A DNA stretch of 64,000 nucleotides from Prunus persica (GCF_000346465.2 NC_034012.1:13550465-13614464), one strand, 5' to 3'. Shown: positions 11,558 through 26,214, counted from the first letter of the stretch. A program made the numbers and translations. The notes: a model not told the origin generated them from the letters alone.

Positions 11558-12954
11558 AAGCTCGAGGAAAATTCCACATGTAACTTTAGCATGTTTATAG
11601 AATACATACAGATGTAGTTCTTAGGCTAAATGCGTGTGCAGAAAAAGAACAGAGAATGAATGAAGTTTTTTTTTTTTTCAAACGAAACAATTCTATGCCA
11701 GCATCAGGGGCTTCACTTCACATGATATTTTTTCAACCAAAAAAAAAAAATCTTCAATTTGAAGAATCTACATAAGAGGAAAAAAAGATAAGACTGCAGC
11801 CAGCCGTAGAAAATCTTGTGGGGGCAGCTTCTTCTGTCTGTCACTTGATGGTGTCAAGTAGCTCAACATTTCAGTTAACATGTATCAATTTAAAATATAA
11901 TTAAATTTATATTTTCAAACTTATATATATATTTTTATAACGAAATTATGTCCTAAGTTAATATTGACACACGGCAATAAATAAAAATAAATAAATAAAT
12001 AATGGATGTGTCACTGACTGTCCAAACTTTTCAAAATTTAGATCATTGGCCTACTTTATTAACAGAAGTATGGAAGGAGGAACCCCACTTCAACTCTTCT
12101 TTTCTATTTATTTTTTTGCTTTTTAGCATATTTTCTTTTTCTTTTTCATTTTCTTTTTCTTTTTTTGGATTTCATAACCAAAAGGGATTTTCTTCCCAGA
12201 AAAGCTTTTAAAGTTGGATTCGTGTACAAATTATTGAATATCATTAAGGGTCTATTTTGGATGAAACGGTCGACTTATAATTAAGTAATTCAGATTTAAG
12301 TTTTCAGTGTAAATTAAAATTATATTGATTGAATTTTAGAATTCAGTATATAGTTGAAAGGAAATTTGAGATTGAATTGTTATAGTCTTCTTCTTTTTTT
12401 GGAGGTGAATAGGGAGTGGATCCGCTGTCGCCAATTTGGTGTCCCTTCTATGTACAAGTTGACTTATAATGTAAGGACAAATAAAATCATCCTAAATAAG
12501 AATTCCCTATTAAATAAGAAAATATTTTTCCTGCTCTACCAAGGCCTTGACTCACGCCAACATTTATAAACTAGCAATGTTATAATAAATTTAAAAAAAA
12601 AGTTAAAAATAGTTATCCAAAAACACTTTTGGTATGGGCAAAAGTAAATCCAAGCGAAAGTTGCTTTTGGGAACAGACAAGCAAGAGTTCAAAAACAAAA
12701 AGAAATATATTATTATAAACGACAATGACACGATAAGAGCTTTCAGATGAGTGCTAAAGCTTGAGCCGGCACGGCTAAAATGCCTTTTTTTCATACACGA
12801 AAAAAAAAATGTAGCCTCCCTCATCCACTTTTTTATTTTAATTTTTATCCAAAAAAAAAATATATATATATATATATCCCTCCTCTATAACATCCACTTG
12901 TTTCACTGCCCTCAAACTATCACATACCAAATTTAGGGGGAGCTTACCCCACTT

Positions 12955-14959
12955 CTCTATATACACTTCTTCTTCTTCTCTGTCTTCATCAGTATCTCAA
13001 AAGTTCATACGATTCCGGCCATTTACATGTTTGACAACTCCTTAGTCGATGTGGGTAATAATAATTACCTAAAGGCTCCGTTTGGTTCATGAGAAAAGAG
13101 ACTTAGGGATAGAAAATCAATTGCTTTCCTATATTTGGTAAGTCCATGTATGGAAAATGATTGCCCGACACATAGGAAAGTATGAGGGAAAGTGAAACTC
13201 TCCTCTCAACTTGGGTTTTGTTTTCTCTCCTCATGGGAAAGTTTGAGAAAATGAGTCAACATTAAATGCACATTTTTCATGACAATTTTGTCCATATTAA
13301 CAATTTAGAATTATAATATATCATTAAATGCATTCTTTTTTATTTGATTTAATATGGGTATAATTAGAAACATGGGAAAATAAATAAAGTGATATCTCCC
13401 AGTTACTTTCCCGGCATTACAAAATGTGAAAAATAAATCTTTCATTTCTCATCCCTTAAGAAATGACATAAGAAGTAATTTCCCATCAAATTTGTTCCAT
13501 AAACCAAACGGGCCAACGATCTCTCTTGCAAAGGCTAATTTCCCTCACAATGGTGTTGATCTTCCCAACAAGAAAGCAACGGGAAGGTTTGGGAATGGCA
13601 AGAATGCTGCGGATTTTCTTGGTAAGTTAAATAGTTCAATTACTTACATTATCACTCGTGGCTACAGACTGTCTATGCATGTTGTGAGAATGAGAGGGTA
13701 CGTCATGTATATATATAAAACAGTACTCTTTCAAAAGATATTCTCAATAAGCAGTACTCTTTCAAAAAATTAAAAAATATTTCTTTGGTACGTGTAATAT
13801 ATTCCAACAAATTACTGTACAACCCAATTCATTCTTTTTACATGAGGTGGGATCGATATAAGTCCCACTTATGAAAGTTGGTGAAAAATGTCAACACTGA
13901 TGCTATTTGTACCATATTTATTGACCACTTCTTTAATATAGATTAGTTCCATATATATCAATGAAATCCATATTTACTGATTATATCGTTTCTAATACAG
14001 ATAGATCCCACATATATGAGAGGTCAACAAAGTATTCAATAAAAATGCTACAAATAGTATTATTGAATTGCATTAAAAAAAAGGAAAGGTATTATTGAAT
14101 GTGTAAAGTCTAGTGTTGTCTATTTTACTTTTGTTGTCACAGCGTCAATCGATTCCTTTGTCATATCAAGTAAACTACTATTCGCAAGTGTATGAAAACA
14201 TCAGGCTAGAACTGGGCTCCAACGGTACGTAGATTCCATGGTCTCAAATCTAAAACAACAATTTGAGGTAACAGAACAGATTTTAGCTTAGCTCCATGTT
14301 ATTTGATGTTATATTCAAATTTCAATTGATTTTCCCTTTGGTTTTTGTTTTGTTTTGGCAGAGAATACATTCTTTTGGCGCTCGAAAATTTGTAGTTGTT
14401 GAGACTCGGCTAGTTGGATTCTGCCCAGCTCAAAGGGCTTCAAATGAGCGACAGTGCAACGAAGATGCAAACTCCATGTCTGTCCACTACAATGACAGCC
14501 TTAAGTCGATGTTACAGCAATTGAAAGCGGGATTGCACGTAAATTACACCTTCTTCAAGACTTACAGTGTCATCACTGACCATTCAAAACGCAGCTTCTT
14601 CCGGTACTCATCTTATTTTCCTACACTACAAGTCTTTCCTGCATGTTATGTTATTAGACTGAAAAGTAAAGGTGTGCAATATTATTTGCCAATTTCCCTA
14701 TGAACTACTTTTTTCAGTTAACTTGACTGAGAAATTCCAAATTCCGTATGCCATTCCAGGATTTACAGAGACCGAAGCTGCATGCTGTGGTATTGGGAAG
14801 CTTAACGCCCTTGCTGCTTGCCTGCCGGTTTCGTCTTTGTGCTCCAACAGAAGGGACTATGTCTTCTGGGACCGATTCCATCCTACAGAGGCAACTCATG
14901 GTAGCTTGGTGGACACTTTTCGGTGGTCCTTTCAGAATACACATTCCCAACGAATGTGA
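12955..14959 (+). pseudogene. GDSL esterase/lipase pseudogene
   Basis: Decayed copy of the gene at 9641-11557. No in-frame ATG remains at the equivalent start. Block I is altered: FGDSL has become FDNSL. Exon 1 is split by a roughly 455-bp transposon (13073-13527) and resumes at 13528-13625. The exon equivalent to 10087-10226 is absent. In the third exon (from about 14143) sequence jumps from CCAACGG to TACGTAG, deleting about 105 bp that encode the GxND block III. The fourth exon (from about 14362) has a net 2-bp loss near 14577 relative to the intact copy, and the last exon (from about 14757) shifts frame near 14917. All catalytic blocks except block V (DRFHPTE) are damaged, so no active enzyme is possible. 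Confidence 0.9.
13073..13527. mobile_element. TIR MITE inserted in pseudogene exon 1
   Basis: Ends GGCTCCGTTTGGTTCATGAG and, reversed, GGCCCGTTTGGTTTATGGAA are inverted repeats. Comparison with the intact gene (..ACCTAAAGATCTCTCTT..) shows that the element separates CCTAAA from GATCTCTCTT and leaves AAA/AAC at the edges, a possible 3-bp duplication with one change. Termini starting GGnCCGTTTGG are common in plant MITEs; the superfamily is uncertain (PIF/Harbinger-like is one option). It has no coding capacity. Confidence 0.75.
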
Positions 14960-15579
14960 AGGAGTTAATTGCTCTATAAAAGCTCAAGGAAGCAGACTCC
15001 TGATGAAAGCCCCCGCCCACCTTACCTTCTTAATGGGCCAATCGATTTTTCAGATGCAACAGAAAATTCAACATGTAACTTTAGTTTGCTTATAGAATAC
15101 AGATACAGTTCTTAGGAAGTTAATTACGCTAAGTGCATGTGCAGCAAAAACAGAGAATGAATGATGTGGTATATGTACCATCACAAAAGAGGGTATGCCC
15201 AGCTATATACAATTCTAACGTGCCACATTGTGCAAAACAAACGAAACAATTATATACCAGCATCGCGCTTCACTTGATTGTTAAAAAAAAAAAAAAAAAA
15301 AAAAAATCAATTTTAATAATCTACTTAAGAGGAAAAAATGATGGAAGAACTATCTGGCCTAACGAATCAACCTTTCTCTTGAATGGAGAAGGCAAAGTAT
15401 TGCTGGCCTGCCAGACGCAGCTTTCAACCTTTCTGCATTCACAATGTTGGCGAAATTTTCCGCAAAGCAAAGTATAAAGTTTCCTAAGATTAGAAGCAAC
15501 TGTTATTTAAATACTTAATTTCAGATTCATATTCTTACTTACAAGACGGGGCTTAAAAAAAGTTACCTTTAGTGCTTGT

Positions 15580-18500
15580 TTAGGACTCAGCTGAAAATAA
15601 GCCCTGAAAAAACAGACCTATATCACCTTTGTGAAAATCAAATGCCAACATCTTGTCCACCACATTCTGCATTTAAATTAAGAAAAAAGAAACAAATTAA
15701 AGAAAAATTCTACAATTGCAGCTGAAGGATATGAACGGAAAATTTAATTCTGGCTTCTTATGAAGTTGTTACTCTATAAATGTCATGTTTCATATCTCAA
15801 TCTGAGATTCCGTTTTGGGATTGAAACCTGGTATTGCTGATCCTGAGCTGATACATTCTCATTGCACAATCGCTCAACGTGTTCATTGTTTCCAAGAGCT
15901 TCCAATATAAATGCTGCTCTCTTAATAACTTCCTCTGGGACACCTATGTAAACAATACAAACAGTTCAACTAGAAAACTGAAGCTGCCACCAAGAGTTCC
16001 TTAAGATTTTAGTCCAGGGAAGGAAATACATGTATGTGAACCCAAAGACTCATTCATTCGTCTGTGTGTGTGCACATGCACGTTTCTGTGTGTGTGTGCA
16101 TGCTTGTGTCTGCGACAAGAACTCAAAAGATCTTTTTCTCCCAATTCTGGAAATCAGGAACATAAGTTTTAAGCTCCAAAGAGGTACCAGCAAGTAGCGC
16201 ACAATGCAGACCTGCAGGATGTAAACAGACTGTGATTCCAAGGCATCCCAAACTTACAGAGATGCATATACATAAGTTTATATACATATATACAAATGCT
16301 AAGACATTTTCCAGTTAGTAATTTAATAAGGCACTTATCATGTTTTAAGCCATTGAATCAAGCAAGTGCTTTATTAAAAGGCTGACCGGTGAGAACCTTA
16401 GCATCCCCATCCCCATCCCCCCTCTTTCCATATACATGCATGTATTCACTCACCATAGCTTAGAAGGGCATGCCCAGGAACTAGCCTGCAAGAAATAAAA
16501 CGTAAAATTTGAATATCAAAGTTTCATCAACAGCAGTGAGAAAATTGAACATATGCACGAGGGTGGAATCAGAGAGGTTGCTACTGACTGTAACACTTCA
16601 TAAAGCCATATCTGATTATTTGAGGCTAAGACATGGTTAAACTTTTTTGACCCAGAAATTAAATGCCTACTGGGCTTGTGATTGAAGCAACTAGAATCAT
16701 CCACTGATGCACATTTATCTCACACAAGGAAACAAGTTGTCAAGATTTTGATCTATGCCTAGGGTTCAGAGGACACGGAAGTTCACAGTTATGTAGAGTA
16801 AATGTGCTAACAGATATTTAAATAGCATGTTTTCAGCATGACCCCTGTGATCCAAAGCACCAAAGGCATACCATTGAATGGCATCTTATTCATTCCTGAC
16901 AAAGTGGCACATTTCCTTTGCAGGACTACAATGTATAAAGGCAATGAAAGTTTACCTATACAGAAATACAATATCCTCGATATCTGTAGAGTTGTCAGGT
17001 CTCAGCACACTCATGGTGTAAAATTCGATCTTCTTGGACTATAATAAGAACAAAAGAATAATACCCATCAGTCTCACACAATTCAAGCATGGAAGTAGGG
17101 ATTACTTGTATAGCAAGTCTACAAGCTTGCTTACTTTAGGTAAACAACTCTCACTGAATAGCTCAGTCAAATGAGTACACACCAGAACCTACAGAAGAAT
17201 ATTGCAAAACACAGAGAAAATAACCTTCAATTGTCATAGGGGCCAGGTGCCCACTTAATGTAAGAAATGTGTTGAAAAATTAATTTGGAAGAACTAAATA
17301 GTACTGATAATGAAATTCTCATGGCGTGAAGAGAGAGCCTGAAACCTTTGGAGGGTCGTCATGTGAGACCAAGTAGTTTATGGTTCCACCAAGCAGACCG
17401 ACGCCATCTGAAAGAATATCGAGAACATTTAGGTGATACTGCAACTGCTAAACTCATATCAATATTATAGAATTTTTTTTTTGTGTTTGAGAGGAAGCAT
17501 GAAAAACTAACCTTCTGTAAGAGTACCTTTACCAAATTCATCCAATAGGCACAAAGACCTTGAAGTTGCCTGCCTGTTAATTTTCTCAAATGAACACATA
17601 CAAGTCAAATGGAATATATATTTTTAATACAGTGATTGGTGCAGCATCATTAGTTCTGAGAAATAATAAATACTTTGAAGCCATATAATCATTAAGCAGG
17701 TTCAGAGACTGGATATTACCGGAAAGTAGACAACTAATAATTATTAGTTATCATAGCTAAATAATTGTCCGAGTCACTTGGTATTGAACAATATAAACTC
17801 ATGTCTTTATTAATACAATCTACTGAAATCATATGATTCATATTAGTTACCAAGTAGTATTCTCAAACAGAGCAATTGATTTTCTCATTGTTCTCTTGCA
17901 GTAATGTTTAGTGTGCATTTAAAAAAATGCTTTTACACATGCCAATAAGATAATCTTATTCTGGAGCACTATGAATTATGCCTCAAGTACTAAAAAGAAG
18001 CAAATTCAGGCTTATCACATACATCAAAAGAGTTAAAAACGACATGCAGCCAGAGAAATAATTGCTAAAAACTAAATCGGTAAAATTAGCACAGTGAGAA
18101 TTTGACGAGTGTAGTTTGAATATACCTTAGCATCATCCCTACTTGATGCAGATCAATCATAAATGTTGACTTTTCGGCATTCATGAGCTTGCTTCCCATT
18201 GCGCAGAATATTCTGTAAACATTAATAAAAACTATGGTCGTTATAATTACAACCAATTTCATACAAGCATAAGATTGAATGTGAGAAAGATGTTGGTAAT
18301 ATTTAGATCAAACCTATCTGTCAAACCAATAGTTGCAGCATCTGCTGGTACAAAACTTCCAATGTGGGACAGGAAAACAATTAAAGCTACCTGGAAAACA
18401 AATTTTTCAATATGTATAGATCTGCGATGAATTTCTACAGTAGAGGCATAATTAATGGCCAGCTATGTGAAAGAGACACCAAACAAAATCAGCAAAACGG

Positions 18501-21500
18501 TGACCTTAGAATAACTTTAAGTTCAATACAAACATCAATAACCCTCCCTTCCCTAGAACCAATAAAACAATTACTGACCTGCTTTATGTAGATGCTTTTC
18601 CCTGAATAGTTAGGACCGGTGATTATATTAATTCTTCCTGAAACGAAAGAATCATTAGAAATTATATTCAGGATGCAAAGACGGGATTTTTCATTTTCCT
18701 GAACTGAGTCAACTATAATTTAGTATTTCCACAATTAAATGTACAATTCCATTACCCTCATTTTGAATCATTGTATCATTGGGAACAAAGGTGTCTACAG
18801 TCATTTCCTGCAAAACATGTCTGATAATTCAAAGAACTCTTGTTACTACCCCTAAGTAAATAATAACCTCTAGAAGTATTGCCAATAAATTAATGCAAAT
18901 AAACCATACGTTTATCACCTTCCATTTTGTATATCAATCAAGCAATCCATAGTCAAAGTAGGCCTTACATAATTGCTTTGACGAGAAACCAGTGCCAACG
19001 ACAAAAAACTAAATGTCCACATGAAGATATAAATATTACTTAGTAAGAATAATATACTTACAGGAAAGAAAATATATAGAGACTTATCAAAGAATGAGAT
19101 GAGGGAAGGAAGGGAGCCAGGGCCAGAGCACTGATATTAAAAATGACTCTCACCAATCAAGTTCAGCGGCAAAATTTACAGCCTTAAGTAGGTGTTCTGA
19201 AAATAGAAGTATATGTGACACCAAATCTCGAGTAATCGCCCTCTCCATATCTGTATCAATAAATTTTATGAATGAAAATGTTTGTAGAAAAAGAAAACTT
19301 AAAGTTAGACCGGAATGAAACTTTGAATGTCTCATTTATTAAAAATTATTCACTTAAGTTTTTGTGCTTAGCTCTCACTAGGCTGCCACGACACACTAGT
19401 CATGGTTAAATTATATGCATACCTAGTATTTTATGATAGATATCTCCCAGTAAATTGTCCAACTCTCGTGTCTTTGCTGTATGATAAAAGAACCTTTTCG
19501 TTTCTCCTTCTGCATCAGAGAACTAAGTTTGATAGCTATATTTTCTTATGCAAATGCATACCAGTTACAAGATACTCAACTGTATTTCAACTCACAGCAA
19601 ATTCAAAATCTTGAACTTTCTCCAGAGTAGCTTCATCAAGTTTTTCTTCAAAAATGCACATCAAGTATCCTACAACTCAACAGTAAAGAAAAGGCATGGT
19701 GGAGATGTATCTAGATTAAAACAATACAGTCCTTTAAATTTCAGCATCTATTGATTATCGGATAAATAAGAGGGATCTTTCTGAGGAGCATCTAAATACA
19801 ATTCATATCACCCAACAAAATTCCATTTAAGATGCTAGAGGATTAAAACCAACCTATCTGATGTATATAAACAATACAAGGAACAAACTTTTCTTTGTAC
19901 AGCTGAGGCAGTCTTCCAAGTTCCATCTGTGACACCTGCAAGGCAATTTTACAATCAAAAGAAACTTGGTAAATCAGACTTCAATCTACTTTCTAATTAG
20001 ATGTATAAATGAATTGTATAACAGTTACCTCTTCCAGAAATTCAGGCAATTCCTCATATATTTGCCTTAGCTCATCTAACTATACAAGAAGATGAGGGAA
20101 TGATTTGTCAATTTAACATTAGGCAGCTGTACAGATCTATCAAGACGCATAAAAGTCACAAAATAAATTCTACCATCTCAATATTGAACTAACAGAAACG
20201 CCACACCATACTAGCCTCATAAACAAAATGTTAAAAAGAAAATTAAAAACAACAAGAACAACAATGATGAGATGATGCACAAGGCAAATATGCATTCTGA
20301 TTCGACAATTAAGAATGGGAATTTGGGACTTATGCCAAACCTCATCACAGAAATCATCTTTTACAATCGTCTCATATCCCTTCTCCTTACTTCTACTTAC
20401 ATCTAGAACACCAATTACCTGCAGAAGACACTGGCGATATTATGATAGGAACGCATTGAAGGGAAACAATTTAGAAGATTGACAAAAGAAGAAATAAACA
20501 CTGGTTATATTGACTTGATGCATATCTAAACAAAGACAAAAAAATTCTTCATTCTCCAATCATAAAGATCTCAATGCAGATAAACCCAGGCATAAGAGGA
20601 AATTAAATCAACTCCATAACACCCGTAGGCTACGCCAGAAATTATACATATCCTCACCAAACCATGATGCAAAATATTTGTGGAGAACTGAATAAAAAGC
20701 TCAGAGACCAGTCCCAATTTATAAGGGAAGAGCCAAATGAATTTATCTCTGGACTTGTTTTACCATGTTCGTGTGGACTGTAGAGTTTATTGACATGGTT
20801 TCATTCTATTAAAGAGAAATCTCTTCCTCTTATGGGATTAACACTTAGCAAATTTCTGTTTGTTATTGCAAGAACAGGCTGTAAAAAGTTGAAGCCTACT
20901 TCATAAACTAACCAATTCATATACATAAGCCAGTTCAGTTGTAATGCATGAAGCAGCCTGCATAAATTCAGACAACAGACCAAGAAACACATTAGTATAT
21001 AAGAACAACAGAAAGAGAAGGTACAACTAACAGAAAATGCATCAAAAGAAGTGTTTTCCTACCTTCTCAACAATGTCCAAATTCAAGTACTTTGCGTGCT
21101 CCTGAAGACTCTCAGAAACACCTACTTCAAATATCTTGTTCACATGCAAAAGTGAACAAACACTCTAAAAGAAAACAATATAAAAAATAATGAATCAAAC
21201 GAGGAAAGGTTTCACTGACAATTGTGTAAAGTCAAGGAAAAATGACAATAGTATCATCACTCTTTATGAAGATTCTGCTGGGGCTCAACTAGAAATTTTT
21301 ATATAAGAGACAAATTTATACAAGTAGGTGGGACAAGCACCCTAAAGCAAACAAAACAAATTACATTGACTTTACCCCAATCCTCCCCACCCACCGCCAA
21401 ACAAAAATTGAGATACAAAGACACAGAAAAAGACACCTAAAGATTAGCTACAAATCTAATTCTAAAAGTAATGTACGAGATTTATCTTCCTACAAAGGCA

Positions 21501-23952
21501 ACGTGGGTTGTACTGTAGCTGTTAATTTGAAAAAATCATCCCAGCAAAGGCAAAACAAGGATATCTACTCTATCACCTTACAAGTCTGTTAATAATGGAG
21601 AAGGAGCTTATGATTCTATACTTGGTCTCGGAATCCAGGTAATATGATAGTTAAAGTTGACATGATTTTATGGCAAGTTCCCTGAACAAAAATGCGTAAC
21701 TCATTTTATTCTTCATAAAGATCTTGGTACTTGTCAGCTAGGAGTCAGACATGATTGGTTGCAGGTGTTGCACTCACAAGTGCCAACCCAAGAAGGAAAC
21801 TAATCAACAAAGAGAATTATGGTATATAAAAGTGACCATGACATTAATGTTTGTACATATTTTAAGTTTTAACTAGGTTCTACGTACAATCACACATCCA
21901 GAGGTAAAAATGAATCAAAGTAACATCAATAAAGGACACCATCCACTAAATGAATGACAGACATTTAGTAATCAGGAAACAGGGTTAAACATAGCACATA
22001 GAAAAGAACCTACCTTCAAAAAAGCTGTCCAATCGCCACTGGTACATATTGAGCTCGGGGAGTTAAATTTCTTCAACAAACAAAAGAAAAGATTCAAAAT
22101 CTTAAAAAATAAATACAACACGTGCAAAACAGACATCGCCGTGATCTACAGTCACTCTTAGTAGAAGGATAACAAAGAGAGCAGACCAAATTATCATTAT
22201 GCTGTCAATATTTGTATAAAGGCCAAATAATATGTTTAGAAACAAGTCAGTAATAAACTAATTGAGCAAAAAAAGAACAACTAATATACTTTAGTTGTCC
22301 ATGAAAGAGCTCTAATTTCAACAACAGACTCCAGTTGTAGCTACAGAATCTACAGACCATAAACTTTACTTTTGGAAAAGAAAGCCCTACAGCATGAGAC
22401 AGAAGGAAAAGAAGGAAGAATAGAGAATGCTACCTTGAGTATGTGAGGAATGTCCTTCACAGATTTCAGAGTTCCACGTAAAGAATTTATCAGTTCTTCA
22501 GAAGAAAGAAAGAATGATATCTTAATTGTCAAGGAAAATACCTTTGACAATGACCAAGTAGATCTAAAATCTCATGATTTTAAGAAGTCAGTTCTATATT
22601 TTCAAATAAGTTCATTCAAACGCTGTGAGATAATATTTATTCTTAATGTACTGATCTCAGTTTGCAAAACAGTTTAACTAAGACGATTCAAGATAGCATA
22701 AATCTTCTTTGGATAACTGATACAAGTCATATTTTAGTAGTACTTATGTAGTTTAACAAGCAAGGATACGGCATTGAGACGACTGTTCAAAGTTTCTAGG
22801 TCAAGTATTGGCCTTAAGAACCAGCTTCTAGTATGAGAAAAATACCATTCGTCAAGGAGCCTTTTGGTTAGAGTTAAAATCCAAAGCAGTGGCATCACAA
22901 AGTTATCTATCAGAATATTACCTCAAGAGACGTCTCCCCATGGGCGTTACACACTGAATTTAAGTATGAGTAAATTAGCTTGATATAAAGCTGAGCAAAC
23001 CAAAAGAGCAAGAATTGAAAAATTTACTGACCTTATTCATCATGCCAAATACAGAGAACCTGCCATTAAAACATATCAGAACACTTTTCAAGGAAAATTA
23101 TTTGGCAAAAAATTAAGAATTTACCCTTCTTTTGCTCTACCAATGCCCATATGGCTTGGATGCTTATCTGTTTGGAATATCTGCAATGCCTCATGAGCTG
23201 CTGCATCAAGTTTAAGGAAATTGTTTCTATTTTGGTTGTGAAGGGAGTACATTTTGTCTCGATAACCTTCCTGAATTATTAACCCCCATCCCCCACCCCC
23301 CAAAAAAATCTAAATGTTGAAGACAGCACAAAAAGATACAGTGAAACTTCTATAACAGAATCGATTGCAATTGATGCATTCCCGCTTTCCATTTGTTCAA
23401 GTGTATCTACCACCCTTTCATTCTCTAATATGGCAAGAAGACCTCCACTGGTACGAACTTGGATATCACTTCCCATGTCCATCATAGAACTCAACTACAG
23501 TTGACATACAAAAAAAGAAAGTTATTGGCAATAACAGGATAAAGACATTCATTGTTCTTCAAAAAACAAAAGCAGGAGGGATATTCACAGAACACAAAAA
23601 ACTCATGTCATTAATCACATAATGAGATCAGTTTAAAGACAGAAATGCAACACACACAGAGCATATCCATGATTTATGAGGCATGAATAAACAAGTTGTA
23701 ATATCCAGGGTTAATTAATACCAATTGGGCCACAATACAAAAGGATTTAAATATATAGTTACGACTTACATAACAAATTCTCTCCTTGATGTTTAACCCA
23801 TCATCCATTCCTGTGACTCGAAGGTATATCAGTCTGTAAATTTCAGAAACAGAAATAACAATAATGGTGATGATGACGAATAGTGACAATGGTAATAACT
23901 AATAAGAATGAAAATACTGCCTTATAATAATAATAACAATAATAACAACAAC

Positions 23953-24011
<59 letters not shown>

Positions 24012-25838
24012 CAGATCAAAGAATAATGAGAGGCAATCTATCAAATTGATCACATACAATACTTTGCATGACACCACCAATAAGACTTATGATTGTAGCT
24101 TTATCAAAAACTTTCCCTAACAGGGAGAAAAAAGATGATGATATATGTCGGATACATGAGAGAACGGAGATGATGATCTACAATTTGATGGGAAGACATA
24201 AACAGAATGGCAAAGAAGGTTTCCCATCCAACAGTTGAGCACGTATTAAGTTTTCAATTTTGAATTTTGCAAGGGCAAACGTGTGAAGAAATTGGAACAA
24301 CCTACTTACGAAACAATTGTTTCTTATCTGAACCTATCTGCAAAGCCTAAGCATCAGAGTGTAAATTTAAGGAGGTTCATCAAACATAACCTAAGAATAA
24401 CAGGTACATAGAATACCATAGTTAATTAAAGATCTTTGAAACCTTCATTCTATACTCATGAAAGATAATTCATTCAACCCACTATATTCAGCCAAGTTTA
24501 CAAAACTCCAATTCTTTTAACAAAATCATCAGAGTTATACCTGTGCCATGCTTGCTCATAGCTAAATATGGAACTTTTCACAAGCTTCACCGTAAAGGCC
24601 TCAGTCATTCCATCTGCAATACTTTAAAAAGTAAACAACTGCTCCCATGCTGAAATTCAGAACCTACCATTTGATAGCAACATACCACTTCGTTGTAAAG
24701 CAGACAAGAAGGATTCTTCACTTTTAGTGCTTGCGTAAATGATAAGGGGCCTAGCTTGATATTTTACTGCATACAGAAACAATAAGCAAACTAAGATCTG
24801 CTCACTAAACAGTAACAGAAATATAATTGATGGTAACAGACACAAGGAGAGTGCAAGAGATAACTTGAGTGAGAAGAAAACGAATTATATATCAGCATCA
24901 GGAAGTACTGTACCAAAACAACAGAGTACAGGAAATAGACTCCCTAAAGAGACATGAAACTCATACCCAAATCAATTAGGGGGAAGTCTGTGCTGCCATC
25001 TTCCCAAACTTCCAGCACGTGAAGTTGGCGAATACTGGAGTCGTAATAAGAAATTCCAACTCTGGAATGGAAGAGTTGCAAAGTCATCAATTTCAGATGC
25101 ATTCCACTGTTTGATAAGAATAAAGGTAAAGACTAATGTACTTTATACTATATACCATGACTAACGACATTAGCAATAGCAACGATGTGCTGTACATATG
25201 GATTGATAAATAACTAAGATTACTCACCTTTGACCGTGTAGAATGCACGCCATGTACACCTGCATTTAAATCCCAAAACAACAAGAAAAACAAAAATCAA
25301 TTCACTTGGTGAACAACAAAAGTATAAATTTCTTCAATTACAAAAATGGAATTAGAAGTAATAAACATAGGTATATTTCTGTTTTTATGTTGATCAACAC
25401 TGCTGGTCAAGCTTGCATAGCTATTACTAGACAGTAATCAATGCAAAAACCGGTTCGCTACAATTTCTCCATGCATATGAAAACTAGATCAGTATCTGTA
25501 ACAAATTAAAACAAAATTTCAAAAATAGGTGAATAATTCGGTTAAATTTCTCAATTTTCTCGACAGCCAAACAAATGGAGCTCAAATGTTTGAGTCTTAC
25601 GATCTTAACTCAAATTAAACCTAACAGAACAAATTCTTTCGGTGTGCTTCAACTGAATAGCGTTTCCAGTAATATTTTTCATTTCTTGAATACGAAATCA
25701 ACAGAAATGCAAAATCAATCAAATAGCATTTTCTCGGCAACCAAACGGAAGGTGAGAAAAGAAATATGCGATGAACAGTAATCGGAAATGGACCTGAGGT
25801 AGAGCTTCGGTTTCGTCCATTTCCTCCATGTCTTCCAT
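15580..25838 (-). CDS. MSH5: MSH5, meiotic MutS homologue
   Basis: A gene of more than 20 small exons on the minus strand. It starts [15 protein letters not shown] (25838-25794), continues [11 protein letters not shown] (25259-25228) and [20 protein letters not shown] (about 25060-24970), then [20 protein letters not shown] (about 24770-24690). The ATPase part is clear: Walker [10 protein letters not shown] (about 18640-18581), Walker [12 protein letters not shown] (about 17572-17515), then [18 protein letters not shown] (about 17410-17350) and [13 protein letters not shown] (about 17190). The C-terminal helix region [20 protein letters not shown] (about 15945) precedes the last exon [24 protein letters not shown] (15666-15580). 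MSH5 pairs with MSH4 to stabilise recombination intermediates and promote meiotic crossovers; it lacks the MutS mismatch-binding domain I. Every piece I checked is open and bounded by splice sites, so it looks intact, though I did not assemble all exons base by base. Confidence 0.92.
23957..24009. repeat. (AG)n microsatellite in an MSH5 intron
   Basis: About 26 AG units after an AAT/AAC-rich run (23925-23956), in the intron between the exon near 24545-24610 and the exon near 23770-23840. The open frames here are repeat translations. Confidence 0.9.
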
Positions 25839-26214
25839 TTTCGAATCGAACGGCTTACAGAGTCCACAGAATGACAGAGAGAGCGAGTACGAGCTAGTGA
25901 GCGATCTCAGTCATACTCGGACAGTCACCAAACAGTTATGAGCGGGAGAAGTAGTGTGACTCGTTTATAAACGCATCCCTGGATCGGGCAATCACTGTGC
26001 GACAGCATGAATCCCAGCAAAACAGTCCCGTGGACCCCACAAATATATAAGAAGAAAGTTAGGAGTTCTATTTGGACCAACCCAACCACTTTCAAAGCCC
26101 ACAAGCCCAAACATCAGATGGGCATATTCGTCATTTCAACGTCATTACGAATGAAGGGGGGCTAGGGTTTCACCTTCCAGGCCTATAAATACGGCTCTAA
26201 ACGCCCAATTCGAA
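25839..26214. promoter_or_regulatory. Divergent promoter between MSH5 and the candidate snoRNA transcript
   Basis: Under 400 bp separates the MSH5 start codon from a plus-strand TATA box (CTATAAATACGG, 26184-26195). Upstream of that TATA lie GCCCA-type site II-like elements (AGCCCAAAC near 26104 and GATGGGCATA near 26117) and a telo-box GCTAGGGTTTCA (26161-26172). Site II plus telo-box promoters are known for plant ribosomal-protein and snoRNA genes. The arrangement suggests plus-strand transcription from about 26215 and MSH5 transcription leftwards. Confidence 0.6.

Larger units (their letters stand above)
8640..11787 (+). repeat. Tandem duplication unit 1 (GDSL unit)
   Basis: This 3.1-kb segment, from the AGACTGCTGCCAGCTGTA region to the A-rich stretch after the GDSL gene, is repeated in direct orientation at 11788-15345. 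Matching landmarks run in the same order: AAAATCTTGTG..GGGGCAGC, TATGGAAGGA, the GDSL exons, and GAGAATGAATGA plus ACGAAACAATT after the gene. Unit 1 holds the intact gene. A SINE-like segment (9030-9125) is present here and absent from unit 2. Confidence 0.85.
11788..15345 (+). repeat. Tandem duplication unit 2 (GDSL unit, decayed)
   Basis: Direct copy of 8640-11787 beginning AGACTGCAGCCAGCCGTA and ending near the poly-A stretch and TCTACTTAAGAGG that mirror the end of unit 1. It carries the GDSL pseudogene and a transposon inserted into its first exon. Confidence 0.85.
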
